Source: Mangrovivirga halotolerans (GTDB lineage: Bacteria; Bacteroidota; Bacteroidia; Cytophagales; Cyclobacteriaceae). From it: a stretch of 64,000 nt of DNA. Location of the stretch: NCBI RefSeq assembly GCF_026241165.1, contig NZ_JAPFQN010000009.1, positions 1-64,000 of the forward strand, read 5' to 3'. Below the pieces are notes generated by a model. The model saw only the letters and a list, made by a program, of their open reading frames with translations, did no database searches and had not been told where the DNA came from. This document shows, in pieces, positions 45,249-55,900 of this stretch (position 1 is its first letter; every line of letters begins with the position of its first letter). Made by a program: the position numbers and the translations under genes.

Positions 45249-48200
45249 ATGATAACACGTATACTATTTACATTTTTATTTTTTATTACAGCAATATATT
45301 CTCAGGCACAATCTGCTGGAGATTATCGTTCAGCCCAGTCAGGGAATTGGGGTGACGTTTCCACCTGGGAAACTTACAATGGTACAAGCTGGGTTGCAGC
45401 ATCTGAAGTACCTGATAATACAGATGGGCAAATTTCTATATTAAATGGAGATGTAGTTACTGTTGCAGCTAATAGAAATACCGATCAGACTATAGTTGAA
45501 ACAGGAGCTCAAATAACAGTAATATCTGGTAATACTTTATCAATTAGAAGAAGTGGTACTTCCACAGACCTATTATTAAATGGTACCTTATTAAATCAAG
45601 GATCATTAAGTATCGCTAGTGGGTTTGGAGGATCTGCACAAGTAATAGTTAATGGGGTATTGAATAATCAAGGTACAATTTCTGGTGCTTCATTAAATAC
45701 ATTGACATTTGGCGCTGGTTCTACCTACGATCATCAGGTAAATAACGGTGTTATTCCTTCAGCGAATTGGAATATCACTTCAACTTGTATTGTAAGTGGT
45801 AGTACAACAGCCGGACCAACTGGACTTGGACAATCTTTTGGTAATTTAAACTGGAATACTCCTTCCTTAAATACAGGGGGACTTTATGATGTGGGAATGA
45901 CCTCTTCAACGGAAGTAAGAGGTGAATTTTTAATAGAAAGCACAGGCTTTGATTTATTAGTTCTATCTAATGCTTCCACTACAATTTTAGTGTCAGGAAA
46001 TTTAACGATTACGGGTTCTTCCGTAGTAGCACTTACAAATGATGGTAATATAACTTTAGATGTAAATGGGAATTTTGATTATTCTTCGACTCAAAACTCC
46101 TATTTTTCAAATGTTGGAAATGGGATTATCAATTTAGCTGGTAACCTATCTTTTACCTCTGGAAATTTGAGCATATTTGATCCAACTGGATCAGGGAGTT
46201 TGATATTTGATGGAACTAATCCACAATCTGTTAATATTACAGGCGGATCTTTTGATGGAACCAATGATCCTGATTTTGTTATATCCTCTGGCTCAGATGT
46301 TTCTATGATAGATGAAAGTGCTTTTAATGGATCGGGAGATTTCACATTAAACGTTTCTACTTTAAGATTAGGTTCAACAAATGCTTCTGGAGCCCTTCAA
46401 GCAGGAACAGCTGGTGGTAATATTAGAACTTCTGGCACCAGGACGTATGCTGCAGGTTCATTAATAGTATATGACGGAACTTCTAGTCAGGTAATTGGTA
46501 ATGGCTTTCCTACAGATTCTAATCTTGAGATTGATAATCCTACGGAGGTAAGTTTAAATGCAATTACAACAATAGGATCAAATAGAATGCTTTCATTAAC
46601 AAGTGGGATCCTTGATATTGGGCCTAATACTCTGGAAATTAATGGAAATGTAGAAACTACTAATGGCGCTTTAAGAGGAGGAGCTACTTCAAACTTGACA
46701 ATAGGTGGAACGGGTGCTTTAGGAGTGATTCCTTTTGTTGAAACATCCCTGTTAAATAATTTCACAGTAAATAGAACATCTAGTGGGTCGGTAACCCTCG
46801 GAGGTGACCTTACTGTTTTAGGCACGTTCGATCAGTTAGCAGGAAATTTTGTAATAAATGATGCGTCCTTTAATATCAACGGCGACTATACAAGAACTGG
46901 TGGTACTTTCTTTTCTAATTCAAATTCTGACTTAAGAATAACTGGAGCAGGAGCATTGCCAGGAACAATGGCATTTGGAACCAATCAATCTTTAAATACT
47001 CTGACTATGAGCAGAGATGGTGCTACCCTCGCCACTAATGCTTCAATCACTATTGATACATTAAATTTATATGCAGGAATTGTAGACAATTCTGCCGCTA
47101 CTTATAATATTTCAGATCAGGGATATATTGAAAGATGGGAAAATGGTTCTATTACAAATGAGCCTTTATTTGTTGGAGTTTATAATCTTATTTATAATAA
47201 TTCACTGGATATCATAACCGGACCTGAATTAACTGGAAATGCATTAGCTTTAAATAATTTGACTAAGAGAGGCTCTGCCAGACTATCAACTAATAAAACG
47301 TTTTCTGTAAATGGTAATATGGAAATCACCAATGGTGTTTTTGATATCACAACTAATTATGCCAGGTTAAGAGGTGATTTAATTATTTCAGCAGGAACTG
47401 ACTTTATAGATGGTGTTTTTGAGTTTGCCGGAGGCGATGCAGAAGCTTCAACGGTTACTGGTTTAGCTACAGTTAACTTTGGCCAGCTAAATGTGTATTC
47501 TCCTGTAAATATCCCATCAAATGATACCGATATCACAATTGCCGGCAACTTTGAAGTGAATAATACCATTACTGTTGCTGGTACAACAACTTTTACAGGA
47601 ACTACGGTTATGAGTGGTCCTGGTATCGCTGCTTTAAACAGACTTGAAATAACAGGTTCATTAACTGCGATTCCAGAAGCTGACGGAGGTGAATTACAGG
47701 TAGCTGGAGATTTTGTTGATAATGGAACCTTCGATCCTGTAGATGGTATCGTAGTATTTAATGGAGGCACTAGCTTCAGTGGATCAAGTTTACCTTCTTT
47801 TCACGATATTAGAATTGAAGGAACTGTAATGGGGCCTGCAACGCTTGAATTGAGTGGTAATTTTGAAAATAATGGAACATTTAATGCCAGTGGCAATACA
47901 GTTCTGTTTAATAGTCCTTCCGGAGGACAACAAATCTTAGGAACTTCTCCAACATCATTTTTTAATATAGAAGTTGCTGGAGGCACAACTGCTTCAACAA
48001 CTGATGTATTTGTTGAATCGGGTACTCATCAGCTATTAGGAAGATTAACTCTATCTGCTAATGACCGTTTCGATGCAGATGGATCAGCTGGAAATGGTGT
48101 TTTTGTAATGGTTTCAGACGGAACCAATGAGTCTGAATTATCCACGCTTCCAACAGGAGCATCTGTCGTTGGACAAGTTACTGTTGAAAGATATATACCG

Positions 48201-50000
48201 GGTAATGGAGGTACAGATTATTACCATTTTATGACTGCATTTACCAATAATAATACGGTAGCAAAATGGCAGGATGATTTTGAAATAACAGGAAATTTTA
48301 CAGGGGCTGGAACTTCATATAACAGGCCATCTTTATACTATTATGATGAAACTGTAACCGGTCCAAAAGAAGAAGGATATATTGCTTACCCATCAAGTTC
48401 TAATACTGAAGTGTTAGAAAAGGGAGTTGGATATGCAACTTTCGTTTATGGTAATTCAAGTGCGATTATTGCAGATTCTCGAGGTTCAGTTCACTCAGGA
48501 AACCTTCCAGTGAATATAACTTATACCAATACCGGTGATGTTGATGCTGATGGATGGAATATGGTAGGAAACTCATTTCCTGCTACATTAGATTGGGAAC
48601 TTATCGCTGCAGATGGTGATACTGATTTAGCGAATACTATTTATGTTTGGGATCCGGGAGCAGGTAGTTACTCTACCTATACTGCTGGCGGTAGCTCAAC
48701 TAATGGCGGGTCGCAATATATAGCTAAAGCGCAAGGGTTCTGGGTGTATACCGATGGAACAGGAACGCCATCATTAACTCTAAAAGAAGCTCATAAAACA
48801 ACAAATACATCTGGTGAATTCCAACGTAAAGCTGAGATAGGCGGACAACTGATGATCACCATGACTGATGGCGAGAATTCAGATGAAACAATTTTAAGAC
48901 TGGATCCCGAATCGACCCCAGAATTTGATGGTTCAATTGATGCATGGAAACTTTCCAACTCAATTTTTAATTTGTCAACCCGTACTCCTGAAGGAAAATA
49001 TCTGGCAGTGAATAATACACCAGAACCGGGATGTAATGGTTCAATACCTTTGACAGTCTGGAATGCTGATCCTGGTTCATATACGTTGACCTTCAATGGA
49101 ATAAGTGATTTTGCCGCCGGATATACAGTTGAGCTTGTTGACAACTATACTGGTGCTTCGGAAAATATAAACGAAGGTACCTCGTTAAGTTTTAATGTGA
49201 CTGACGATGAAACTTCATACGGAGACAATCGATTTGAGATAAGACTTGCTCCGTCTAGATTTAGCGAGACTACTAATTATACTGTTTCATCAGCATGTAA
49301 TGATTCTGAAGCAAGTGTTTCTTTTGATTCGGAAGCTGATGCTTACTATGCTTTATTCGCTTCTGATTCTTTATATAGTGAAGAAATACTGGGGACTGGA
49401 AATGAGTTAATTGTTTCGGTGAATGGAAGTGATCTCGCAACCGGAGAAAATCAATTTGTTATTAAAGGTCGAAGACCTGGATGTGATCAATGGGTGCAAT
49501 TAGAAACTGTCACAGTTTCAAATAATCAAATAGAACCGGTTATTACTGTTGAAGACAGATACCTGGTGTCTAACTATGAAGAAGGAAACCAATGGTACTT
49601 TAACGGAGAGTTGTTGACTGGTGAAACAGGTAAATATCTTGAATTTACAGAAAGTGGCACTTACAAGCTCGTTGTGAGCAATGGTACGTGTGCCGGTGAA
49701 ATTGAAGAGGTATTTGTAATTACTGGTATTAATGATGAAGCATTAAATCTGGAATTTAATCTGTATCCTGTACCAACTTCTGATATCTTGAATGTTAATA
49801 TAAATGATCATGAGTCTTTCTATAATGTAAAGGCTGAGATTATTACAATAGATGGAAAAAGAATAAGAAAATCTAAACTTGATCTTCAGAACGGGTCTTG
49901 GAGTACTCAGCTTAATGTAGCTGAATTCGAAGCCGGAACCTATATTTTAAACATAGACCTAGGTTCTGAGTCAGTTTCTTTCAGGTTTATTAAAAATTAA
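45249..50000 (+). CDS. Giant secreted repeat protein with T9SS C-terminal sorting domain
   Basis: A 1583-aa surface or secreted protein. The signal peptide is MITRILFTFLFFITAIYSQA (residues 1-20). Residues about 25-900 are made of repeated short beta strands rich in Gly, Asn, Thr and Ser (patterns such as LTIGGTGAL, NFENNGTFNASGN and LEINGNVETTNGAL), suggesting a long beta-solenoid stalk. A more globular part follows (about 950-1490). The end, from about residue 1505, is a type A T9SS sorting domain: FNLYPVPTSDILNVNI, then IDGKRI and the closing GTYILNI...FRFIKN. It would be exported by T9SS and attached to the cell surface. It sits between the exosortase genes and their putative substrate; binding partner unknown. 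Confidence 0.85.
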   Translation: MITRILFTFLFFITAIYSQAQSAGDYRSAQSGNWGDVSTWETYNGTSWVAASEVPDNTDGQISILNGDVVTVAANRNTDQTIVETGAQITVISGNTLSIRRSGTSTDLLLNGTLLNQGSLSIASGFGGSAQVIVNGVLNNQGTISGASLNTLTFGAGSTYDHQVNNGVIPSANWNITSTCIVSGSTTAGPTGLGQSFGNLNWNTPSLNTGGLYDVGMTSSTEVRGEFLIESTGFDLLVLSNASTTILVSGNLTITGSSVVALTNDGNITLDVNGNFDYSSTQNSYFSNVGNGIINLAGNLSFTSGNLSIFDPTGSGSLIFDGTNPQSVNITGGSFDGTNDPDFVISSGSDVSMIDESAFNGSGDFTLNVSTLRLGSTNASGALQAGTAGGNIRTSGTRTYAAGSLIVYDGTSSQVIGNGFPTDSNLEIDNPTEVSLNAITTIGSNRMLSLTSGILDIGPNTLEINGNVETTNGALRGGATSNLTIGGTGALGVIPFVETSLLNNFTVNRTSSGSVTLGGDLTVLGTFDQLAGNFVINDASFNINGDYTRTGGTFFSNSNSDLRITGAGALPGTMAFGTNQSLNTLTMSRDGATLATNASITIDTLNLYAGIVDNSAATYNISDQGYIERWENGSITNEPLFVGVYNLIYNNSLDIITGPELTGNALALNNLTKRGSARLSTNKTFSVNGNMEITNGVFDITTNYARLRGDLIISAGTDFIDGVFEFAGGDAEASTVTGLATVNFGQLNVYSPVNIPSNDTDITIAGNFEVNNTITVAGTTTFTGTTVMSGPGIAALNRLEITGSLTAIPEADGGELQVAGDFVDNGTFDPVDGIVVFNGGTSFSGSSLPSFHDIRIEGTVMGPATLELSGNFENNGTFNASGNTVLFNSPSGGQQILGTSPTSFFNIEVAGGTTASTTDVFVESGTHQLLGRLTLSANDRFDADGSAGNGVFVMVSDGTNESELSTLPTGASVVGQVTVERYIPGNGGTDYYHFMTAFTNNNTVAKWQDDFEITGNFTGAGTSYNRPSLYYYDETVTGPKEEGYIAYPSSSNTEVLEKGVGYATFVYGNSSAIIADSRGSVHSGNLPVNITYTNTGDVDADGWNMVGNSFPATLDWELIAADGDTDLANTIYVWDPGAGSYSTYTAGGSSTNGGSQYIAKAQGFWVYTDGTGTPSLTLKEAHKTTNTSGEFQRKAEIGGQLMITMTDGENSDETILRLDPESTPEFDGSIDAWKLSNSIFNLSTRTPEGKYLAVNNTPEPGCNGSIPLTVWNADPGSYTLTFNGISDFAAGYTVELVDNYTGASENINEGTSLSFNVTDDETSYGDNRFEIRLAPSRFSETTNYTVSSACNDSEASVSFDSEADAYYALFASDSLYSEEILGTGNELIVSVNGSDLATGENQFVIKGRRPGCDQWVQLETVTVSNNQIEPVITVEDRYLVSNYEEGNQWYFNGELLTGETGKYLEFTESGTYKLVVSNGTCAGEIEEVFVITGINDEALNLEFNLYPVPTSDILNVNINDHESFYNVKAEIITIDGKRIRKSKLDLQNGSWSTQLNVAEFEAGTYILNIDLGSESVSFRFIKN

Positions 50001-50016
50001 TTGGTATAATGCATAA

Positions 50017-50055
50017 ATGAAAATCACCCGTTTGGCTTATATGGGTGATTTTCAT
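50017..50055. promoter_or_regulatory. Perfect 13-bp inverted repeat before the small exosortase-substrate gene
   Basis: ATGAAAATCACCC (50017-50029) pairs with GGGTGATTTTCAT (50043-50055) around a 13-base loop. It lies between the T9SS gene stop and the 50080 start. No T-run follows on the plus strand, so it may be a transcript stabiliser, attenuator or weak terminator. Confidence 0.5.
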
Positions 50056-50079
50056 AACTTGCAACCAAAGATATAGTGC

Positions 50080-50292
50080 ATGAAAAAAGGGTCGAACAAA
50101 TATTTTATAATCACTATCATGATTTTCATGATGGTTTTTTCGGTGTATGTTGTTTCAGCACAACCGGGCGGTGGACCACCACCTCCACCACCACCACCTA
50201 CTGCAGTACCTTTTGGAGGGTTGGAATTATTGCTGGCGGCGGGAGCAGCTTTAGGAATTAAGAAATTTGTCGACTCCAGAAAGAAAGATTAG
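50080..50292 (+). CDS. Short Pro-rich protein with exosortase-type C-terminal sorting signal (PID-CTERM-like)
   Basis: A 70-aa protein in three parts: a signal peptide (residues 1-27, ending VVSAQ), a short Gly/Pro stretch with a run of Pro (about 29-40), and a C-terminal sorting signal. The signal is VPFGG, a hydrophobic helix LELLLAAGAALGI, then basic KKFVDSRKK. This tripartite layout is that of PEP-CTERM-like signals; in Bacteroidota the motif often reads PIDGG, here PFGG. Exosortase XrtF lies 6.5 kb upstream in the same cassette, making this a likely substrate. After processing very little mature protein would remain, so it may be a surface anchor or a glycan carrier. Confidence 0.7.
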   Translation: MKKGSNKYFIITIMIFMMVFSVYVVSAQPGGGPPPPPPPPTAVPFGGLELLLAAGAALGIKKFVDSRKKD

Positions 50293-50316
50293 TTCTTTTC
50301 TTATAAAACGCATGCT

Positions 50317-52260
50317 ATGCGAAACGTATATACTCTGTTTGACAGGCTGAGAATATTGCCTAGGTGGATTATATTGGTCATAGATTTGACTCTTGTAGCC
50401 ATCGCCGCATTTTCAGCTTACTTATTAAGGTTCAATTTTTATTTTGAACAACTACTCACACACGATTTCACCATTGGGCTTTTAGTGTCCGTTGCTGGAG
50501 CATGTGTTGCTATTATTGTAACCCGAAGCTATGCTGGTATTGTTCGGTATACAGGTTTACATGATGGCTTAAGGATATTCTATGCAGTTTTAATTAATCT
50601 GGGGATATCTTTTCTTTTCAACTTCTTTTACCAGAAGTTTTTAGGCAAAGCAACCAATGTGATTCCCGTTTCGGTAATAATTATCACATTTCTAAATTCA
50701 TTTCTGTTATTGTTTTTTTACCGTTTATTGGTAAAAAATATTTTTACGATTCTTTCTACCAAGCAATCTTCCATCAGAAATGTAATAATCTTTGGTGCCG
50801 GACAGCTTGGACGTACAACGAAGGATTTATTGATCAATGATAAGAAACAAAATACACGGGTAGGGGCCTTCCTTGATGATGATTCTTACATGTGGAATAA
50901 AGTAATCAACGGAGTAGGTGTATACTGCCCTGATAAATTTTTTGAATCTCCCGAATTTAAAGCCAATAAGTATGATCAATTAATCATTGCTATTCAACAC
51001 CTTCCCTTACAAAGGAAAAACCATATAGTTGATCTGGCTCTTAAAAACGGTATTAAGGTAATGACCATCCCACCTGTTGAAAGATGGGTGAAAGGAGAAT
51101 TAACGGTAAAACAGATCAAAGAAGTTAAGATCGAAGATCTGTTAGGAAGAGCCAGTATCAAATTAAATAATGGTAAGGTAGCTGAATCTATTTTTGGTAA
51201 AAGAATAATGGTAACAGGAGCTGCCGGAAGTATAGGTTCTGAGATAGTCAGACAATTAACAAGGTTAGCTCCAAAAGAGATAATTCTATTAGATCAGGCC
51301 GAATCGCCACTTTATGAAATTGAAAGAGAGGTAAAGGAGAAAAATAAATTTAATAATGCCTGTTCTGTGATTTGTGATATTTCCAATCTTGATAGACTGG
51401 AAGATATAATTGATGAACATAATCCTCAGATCATCTTTCACGCTGCAGCATACAAGCATGTCCCTTTAATGGAGAATAATCCTGTAGAGGCAATAATTAC
51501 AAATGTATTTGGAACTAAGAATTTAGCCGATCTGGCAGTTAAATATAAGGCTGAAAAGTTCGTGATGGTTTCTACGGATAAAGCGGTTAACCCAACATCC
51601 GTGATGGGTGCTAGCAAACGTTTAGCCGAGATATATGTTCAGTCATTGAGCAACTATGTTCATGGTGAAGGGATTTCTGATACGGCTTTTATTACCACAA
51701 GATTTGGTAATGTACTAGGTTCAAATGGATCTGTTATTCCGTTTTTTAAAAATCAGATTAAAGAAGGTGGTCCGGTAACTGTAACTCATCCAGATATCAC
51801 CCGTTTTTTTATGACAATACCTGAAGCATGCCAGTTGGTACTTGAAGCAGGTGTAATGGGACATGGGGGTGAAATTTATCTCTTTGACATGGGCGAATCA
51901 GTTAAGATCGTAGACCTTGCTAAAAAAATGATTAAACTCTCAGGATTTGAGCCGAATGTGGATATAGAAATTGTTTACACGGGATTAAGAGAAGGAGAGA
52001 AGCTATATGAAGAATTGTTAAATACGAAGGAAAACACACTGCCAACTCATCATGATAAAATTATGATCGCAAAGGTTCGTGAATATGATTTTCACAAGAT
52101 TGAATCACAATTCAAAAAACTTCAAATGGCGGTGGACCAAAGAAATGACATGCTTGTAGTGAGTATGATGAAAGCTATTGTTCCTGAATACAAGAGTAAT
52201 TCTTCCAAATTTGAGATTCTCGATAAAAAAGACATTTCCTATCGATTGAATATTAATTGA
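50317..52260 (+). CDS. Membrane-bound nucleotide-sugar 4,6-dehydratase (PglF/WbpM/CapD-like)
   Basis: A 647-aa protein that converts UDP-GlcNAc to its 4-keto-6-deoxy form. About four N-terminal membrane helices (residues 15-140) lead to a CoA-binding-like Rossmann region (VIIFGAGQLGRTT near residue 155) and the catalytic SDR domain. The latter has VTGAAGSIGSEIVRQL near residue 303, FHAAAYKHVPLMENNP, STDKAVNPTSVMGASKR near residue 425 and TRFGNVLGSNGSVIP. The MGASKR motif replaces YxxxK, as in the PglF/WbpM group. It would feed the PglE-, PglD- and PglC-like enzymes upstream. A strong terminator follows at 52285-52315. Confidence 0.92.
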   Translation: MRNVYTLFDRLRILPRWIILVIDLTLVAIAAFSAYLLRFNFYFEQLLTHDFTIGLLVSVAGACVAIIVTRSYAGIVRYTGLHDGLRIFYAVLINLGISFLFNFFYQKFLGKATNVIPVSVIIITFLNSFLLLFFYRLLVKNIFTILSTKQSSIRNVIIFGAGQLGRTTKDLLINDKKQNTRVGAFLDDDSYMWNKVINGVGVYCPDKFFESPEFKANKYDQLIIAIQHLPLQRKNHIVDLALKNGIKVMTIPPVERWVKGELTVKQIKEVKIEDLLGRASIKLNNGKVAESIFGKRIMVTGAAGSIGSEIVRQLTRLAPKEIILLDQAESPLYEIEREVKEKNKFNNACSVICDISNLDRLEDIIDEHNPQIIFHAAAYKHVPLMENNPVEAIITNVFGTKNLADLAVKYKAEKFVMVSTDKAVNPTSVMGASKRLAEIYVQSLSNYVHGEGISDTAFITTRFGNVLGSNGSVIPFFKNQIKEGGPVTVTHPDITRFFMTIPEACQLVLEAGVMGHGGEIYLFDMGESVKIVDLAKKMIKLSGFEPNVDIEIVYTGLREGEKLYEELLNTKENTLPTHHDKIMIAKVREYDFHKIESQFKKLQMAVDQRNDMLVVSMMKAIVPEYKSNSSKFEILDKKDISYRLNIN

Positions 52261-52284
52261 TTATTATTCAGATTAATAGATATT

Positions 52285-52315
52285 AAAAAAGGACATCAGA
52301 TGATGTCCTTTTTTA
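52285..52315. terminator. Bidirectional rho-independent terminator between the PglF-like gene and dapA
   Basis: A run of A, the stem GGACATCA/TGATGTCC with a two-base loop, and a run of T. It can serve both convergent genes. Confidence 0.9.
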
Positions 52316-52339
52316 ATTATTATTATTTTTTTTTAATTA

Positions 52340-53227
52340 TTACTCAAGTAATCCTGCATCTCTCATTGCTTGTTCTATTTTTTCTGAAAGTTCATCAGAA
52401 GATTTGACCAGGGGTAATCTGACAAAGTTGTCACAAACACCCAATATTTTCAATGCCTGCTTAACGCCTACAGGATTTCCTTCTACATACATTAACGGGC
52501 TAACCTCTGTTAATTTGTAAACTTCATTTTGAGCTGCTTCAAAGTTACAATTCCAATAAGCATCCTTCATCCTTTTAAAAACTCCAGGATAGGCGTTTGC
52601 TAAAACACTAATTACTCCAACTCCTCCAATACTGTAAATGGGAAGAGTAAGACCATCATCACCTGATATAAGTAAAAAGTCTTTTGGCTTGTGTTTTGCT
52701 ATTCTTATGCATTGAAAAAGATCTCCGGAGGCTTCTTTTACTCCAATGATGTTTTCATGTTTAGCTAATCTTAGAGTGGTGTCAGACGTAAGGTTAGAAG
52801 ATGTCCTGCCAGGTACATTGTATAAAATTACAGGTACAGGGCTTGTTTCTGCGATTGCTATATAATGCTGGTATATGCCTTCCTGTGATGGTTTGTTGTA
52901 ATAAGGACTAACAGACAGAATTGCATCAACTCCTTTAAGATCAGTCTCTTTTATCTCTTCTAATACATCTGCTGTATTGTTACCACCAATACCATACACT
53001 ATGGGAACGTTGTCAGGATTATTTTCTTTAACAAAAGAAAGGATAGATGCTTTTTCTTCTGAATTAAGTGTAGCCGTTTCACCGGTCGTACCCATTACTA
53101 CCCAATAATCAACACCTCTTTTATGAGTATATTCAAGCAATTTACCCAACCCTTCAAAATCTACTTTTTTCTCACTGGTCATTGGTGTTACCAAAGCAAC
53201 ACCTGTCCCTTTTAATTGATCGCTCAT
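52340..53227 (-). CDS. dapA: 4-hydroxy-tetrahydrodipicolinate synthase
   Basis: Condenses pyruvate with aspartate semialdehyde in lysine and peptidoglycan precursor synthesis. The 295-aa TIM-barrel protein has GTTGETATL near residue 45, the Tyr-containing SPYYNKPSQEG near 133, YNVPGRTSSNL and the Schiff-base Lys in IGVKEASGDL (near residue 161). It lacks any signal peptide. Its start overlaps the stop of the upstream 174-aa gene by four bases, and it is the last gene of a ligA-DUF-dapA transcript. Confidence 0.95.
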   Translation of the reverse strand: MSDQLKGTGVALVTPMTSEKKVDFEGLGKLLEYTHKRGVDYWVVMGTTGETATLNSEEKASILSFVKENNPDNVPIVYGIGGNNTADVLEEIKETDLKGVDAILSVSPYYNKPSQEGIYQHYIAIAETSPVPVILYNVPGRTSSNLTSDTTLRLAKHENIIGVKEASGDLFQCIRIAKHKPKDFLLISGDDGLTLPIYSIGGVGVISVLANAYPGVFKRMKDAYWNCNFEAAQNEVYKLTEVSPLMYVEGNPVGVKQALKILGVCDNFVRLPLVKSSDELSEKIEQAMRDAGLLE

Positions 53228-53748
53228 TGATGATTTAAGTCTTTTGTGTACTTTAATAATTCTTCGAATTCCCCGGGATAATTGTTATCAGATGCATTGA
53301 TCATAAAATCAAGTATCTGACTATTCTCATCTGTATAAAAACCAACTCTTGAAACTGCATTTGATTTTAATACCACATTTTTAACGAAGGGGTTAGTACT
53401 AAAATCAAGCAAATATAAATAATCAAAGGGTTGTTTTTCAAATTTTTTAACCTCTTCAGCTTCAATTATACCAGTTAAAGACAAGTGGTTTTCAGAAAAA
53501 TAGTCGTATTTAAATTCGTAATTCTCTTCATTTTTAGGAACGAAAGTCAATACTTCAACATTTTTATCCATTTCCTTCAACCGCTTTACAAATGATTTTA
53601 CGGCATTGAACTTATCTTTTCCCTCCATTGTGAATATTACACCAATGTTTTTCGCGCTTCTAAATGAAGGATTTGGCCGGTTAGAATATTGTGATTTAAC
53701 CAGTTGGGAATTTCTTAATTGAAGTAATTTTACATTTATGCCTAACAT
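53224..53748 (-). CDS. Conserved hypothetical protein (DUF6913-like)
   Basis: A 174-aa cytoplasmic protein without membrane segments. It resembles the small Bacteroidota family DUF6913 as far as I recall, with NIGVIFTMEGKDKFNAVKSFVKRL near residues 34-57 (two short segments) and FDYLYLLDFSTNPFVKNVV near 107-125. No catalytic motif is visible. It lies between ligA (three-base gap) and dapA (four-base overlap), an arrangement suggesting one operon. Function unknown. Confidence 0.72.
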   Translation of the reverse strand: MLGINVKLLQLRNSQLVKSQYSNRPNPSFRSAKNIGVIFTMEGKDKFNAVKSFVKRLKEMDKNVEVLTFVPKNEENYEFKYDYFSENHLSLTGIIEAEEVKKFEKQPFDYLYLLDFSTNPFVKNVVLKSNAVSRVGFYTDENSQILDFMINASDNNYPGEFEELLKYTKDLNHQ

Positions 53749-53751
53749 TAT

Positions 53752-55773
<2,022 letters not shown>

Positions 55774-55790
55774 CTAATTCTGTAAAGCAA

Positions 55791-55798
55791 CAAATCTA
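55791..55798 (-). promoter_or_regulatory. Promoter of ligA: TTTA-N19-TAGATTTG
   Basis: On the minus strand TAGATTTG matches TAnnTTTG, with TTTA 19 bases upstream in place of the -33 TTTG. The leader would be about 20 bases. Confidence 0.5.
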
Positions 55799-55871
55799 AC
55801 TTAAAATTAGTTTACACTAAATATTGGTGGTATGAATTATTTGATTCGTGTTTATAAATTTAAAGCATACT

Positions 55872-55899
55872 AAAAAAGGCGCCTTTATGACGCCTTTAA
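55872..55899 (-). terminator. Terminator of the M1 peptidase gene
   Basis: Read on the minus strand: AAAGGCG, a 9-base loop, then CGCCTTT followed by T residues, directly after the stop codon. Confidence 0.8.
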
Positions 55900-55900
55900 A

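Noticed and set aside
46100-49144. Several antisense frames of 60-137 aa inside the giant T9SS gene
   Set aside because: Pro/Val/Ser-rich translations are typical shadows of a Gly/Asn/Thr-rich repeat gene; the sense frame has signal peptide and sorting domain.
50076-50261. 61-aa frame overlapping the candidate exosortase substrate
   Set aside because: The +1-shifted frame lacks a signal peptide and has Thr runs from the Pro codons; the 50080 frame has a coherent signal and sorting sequence.
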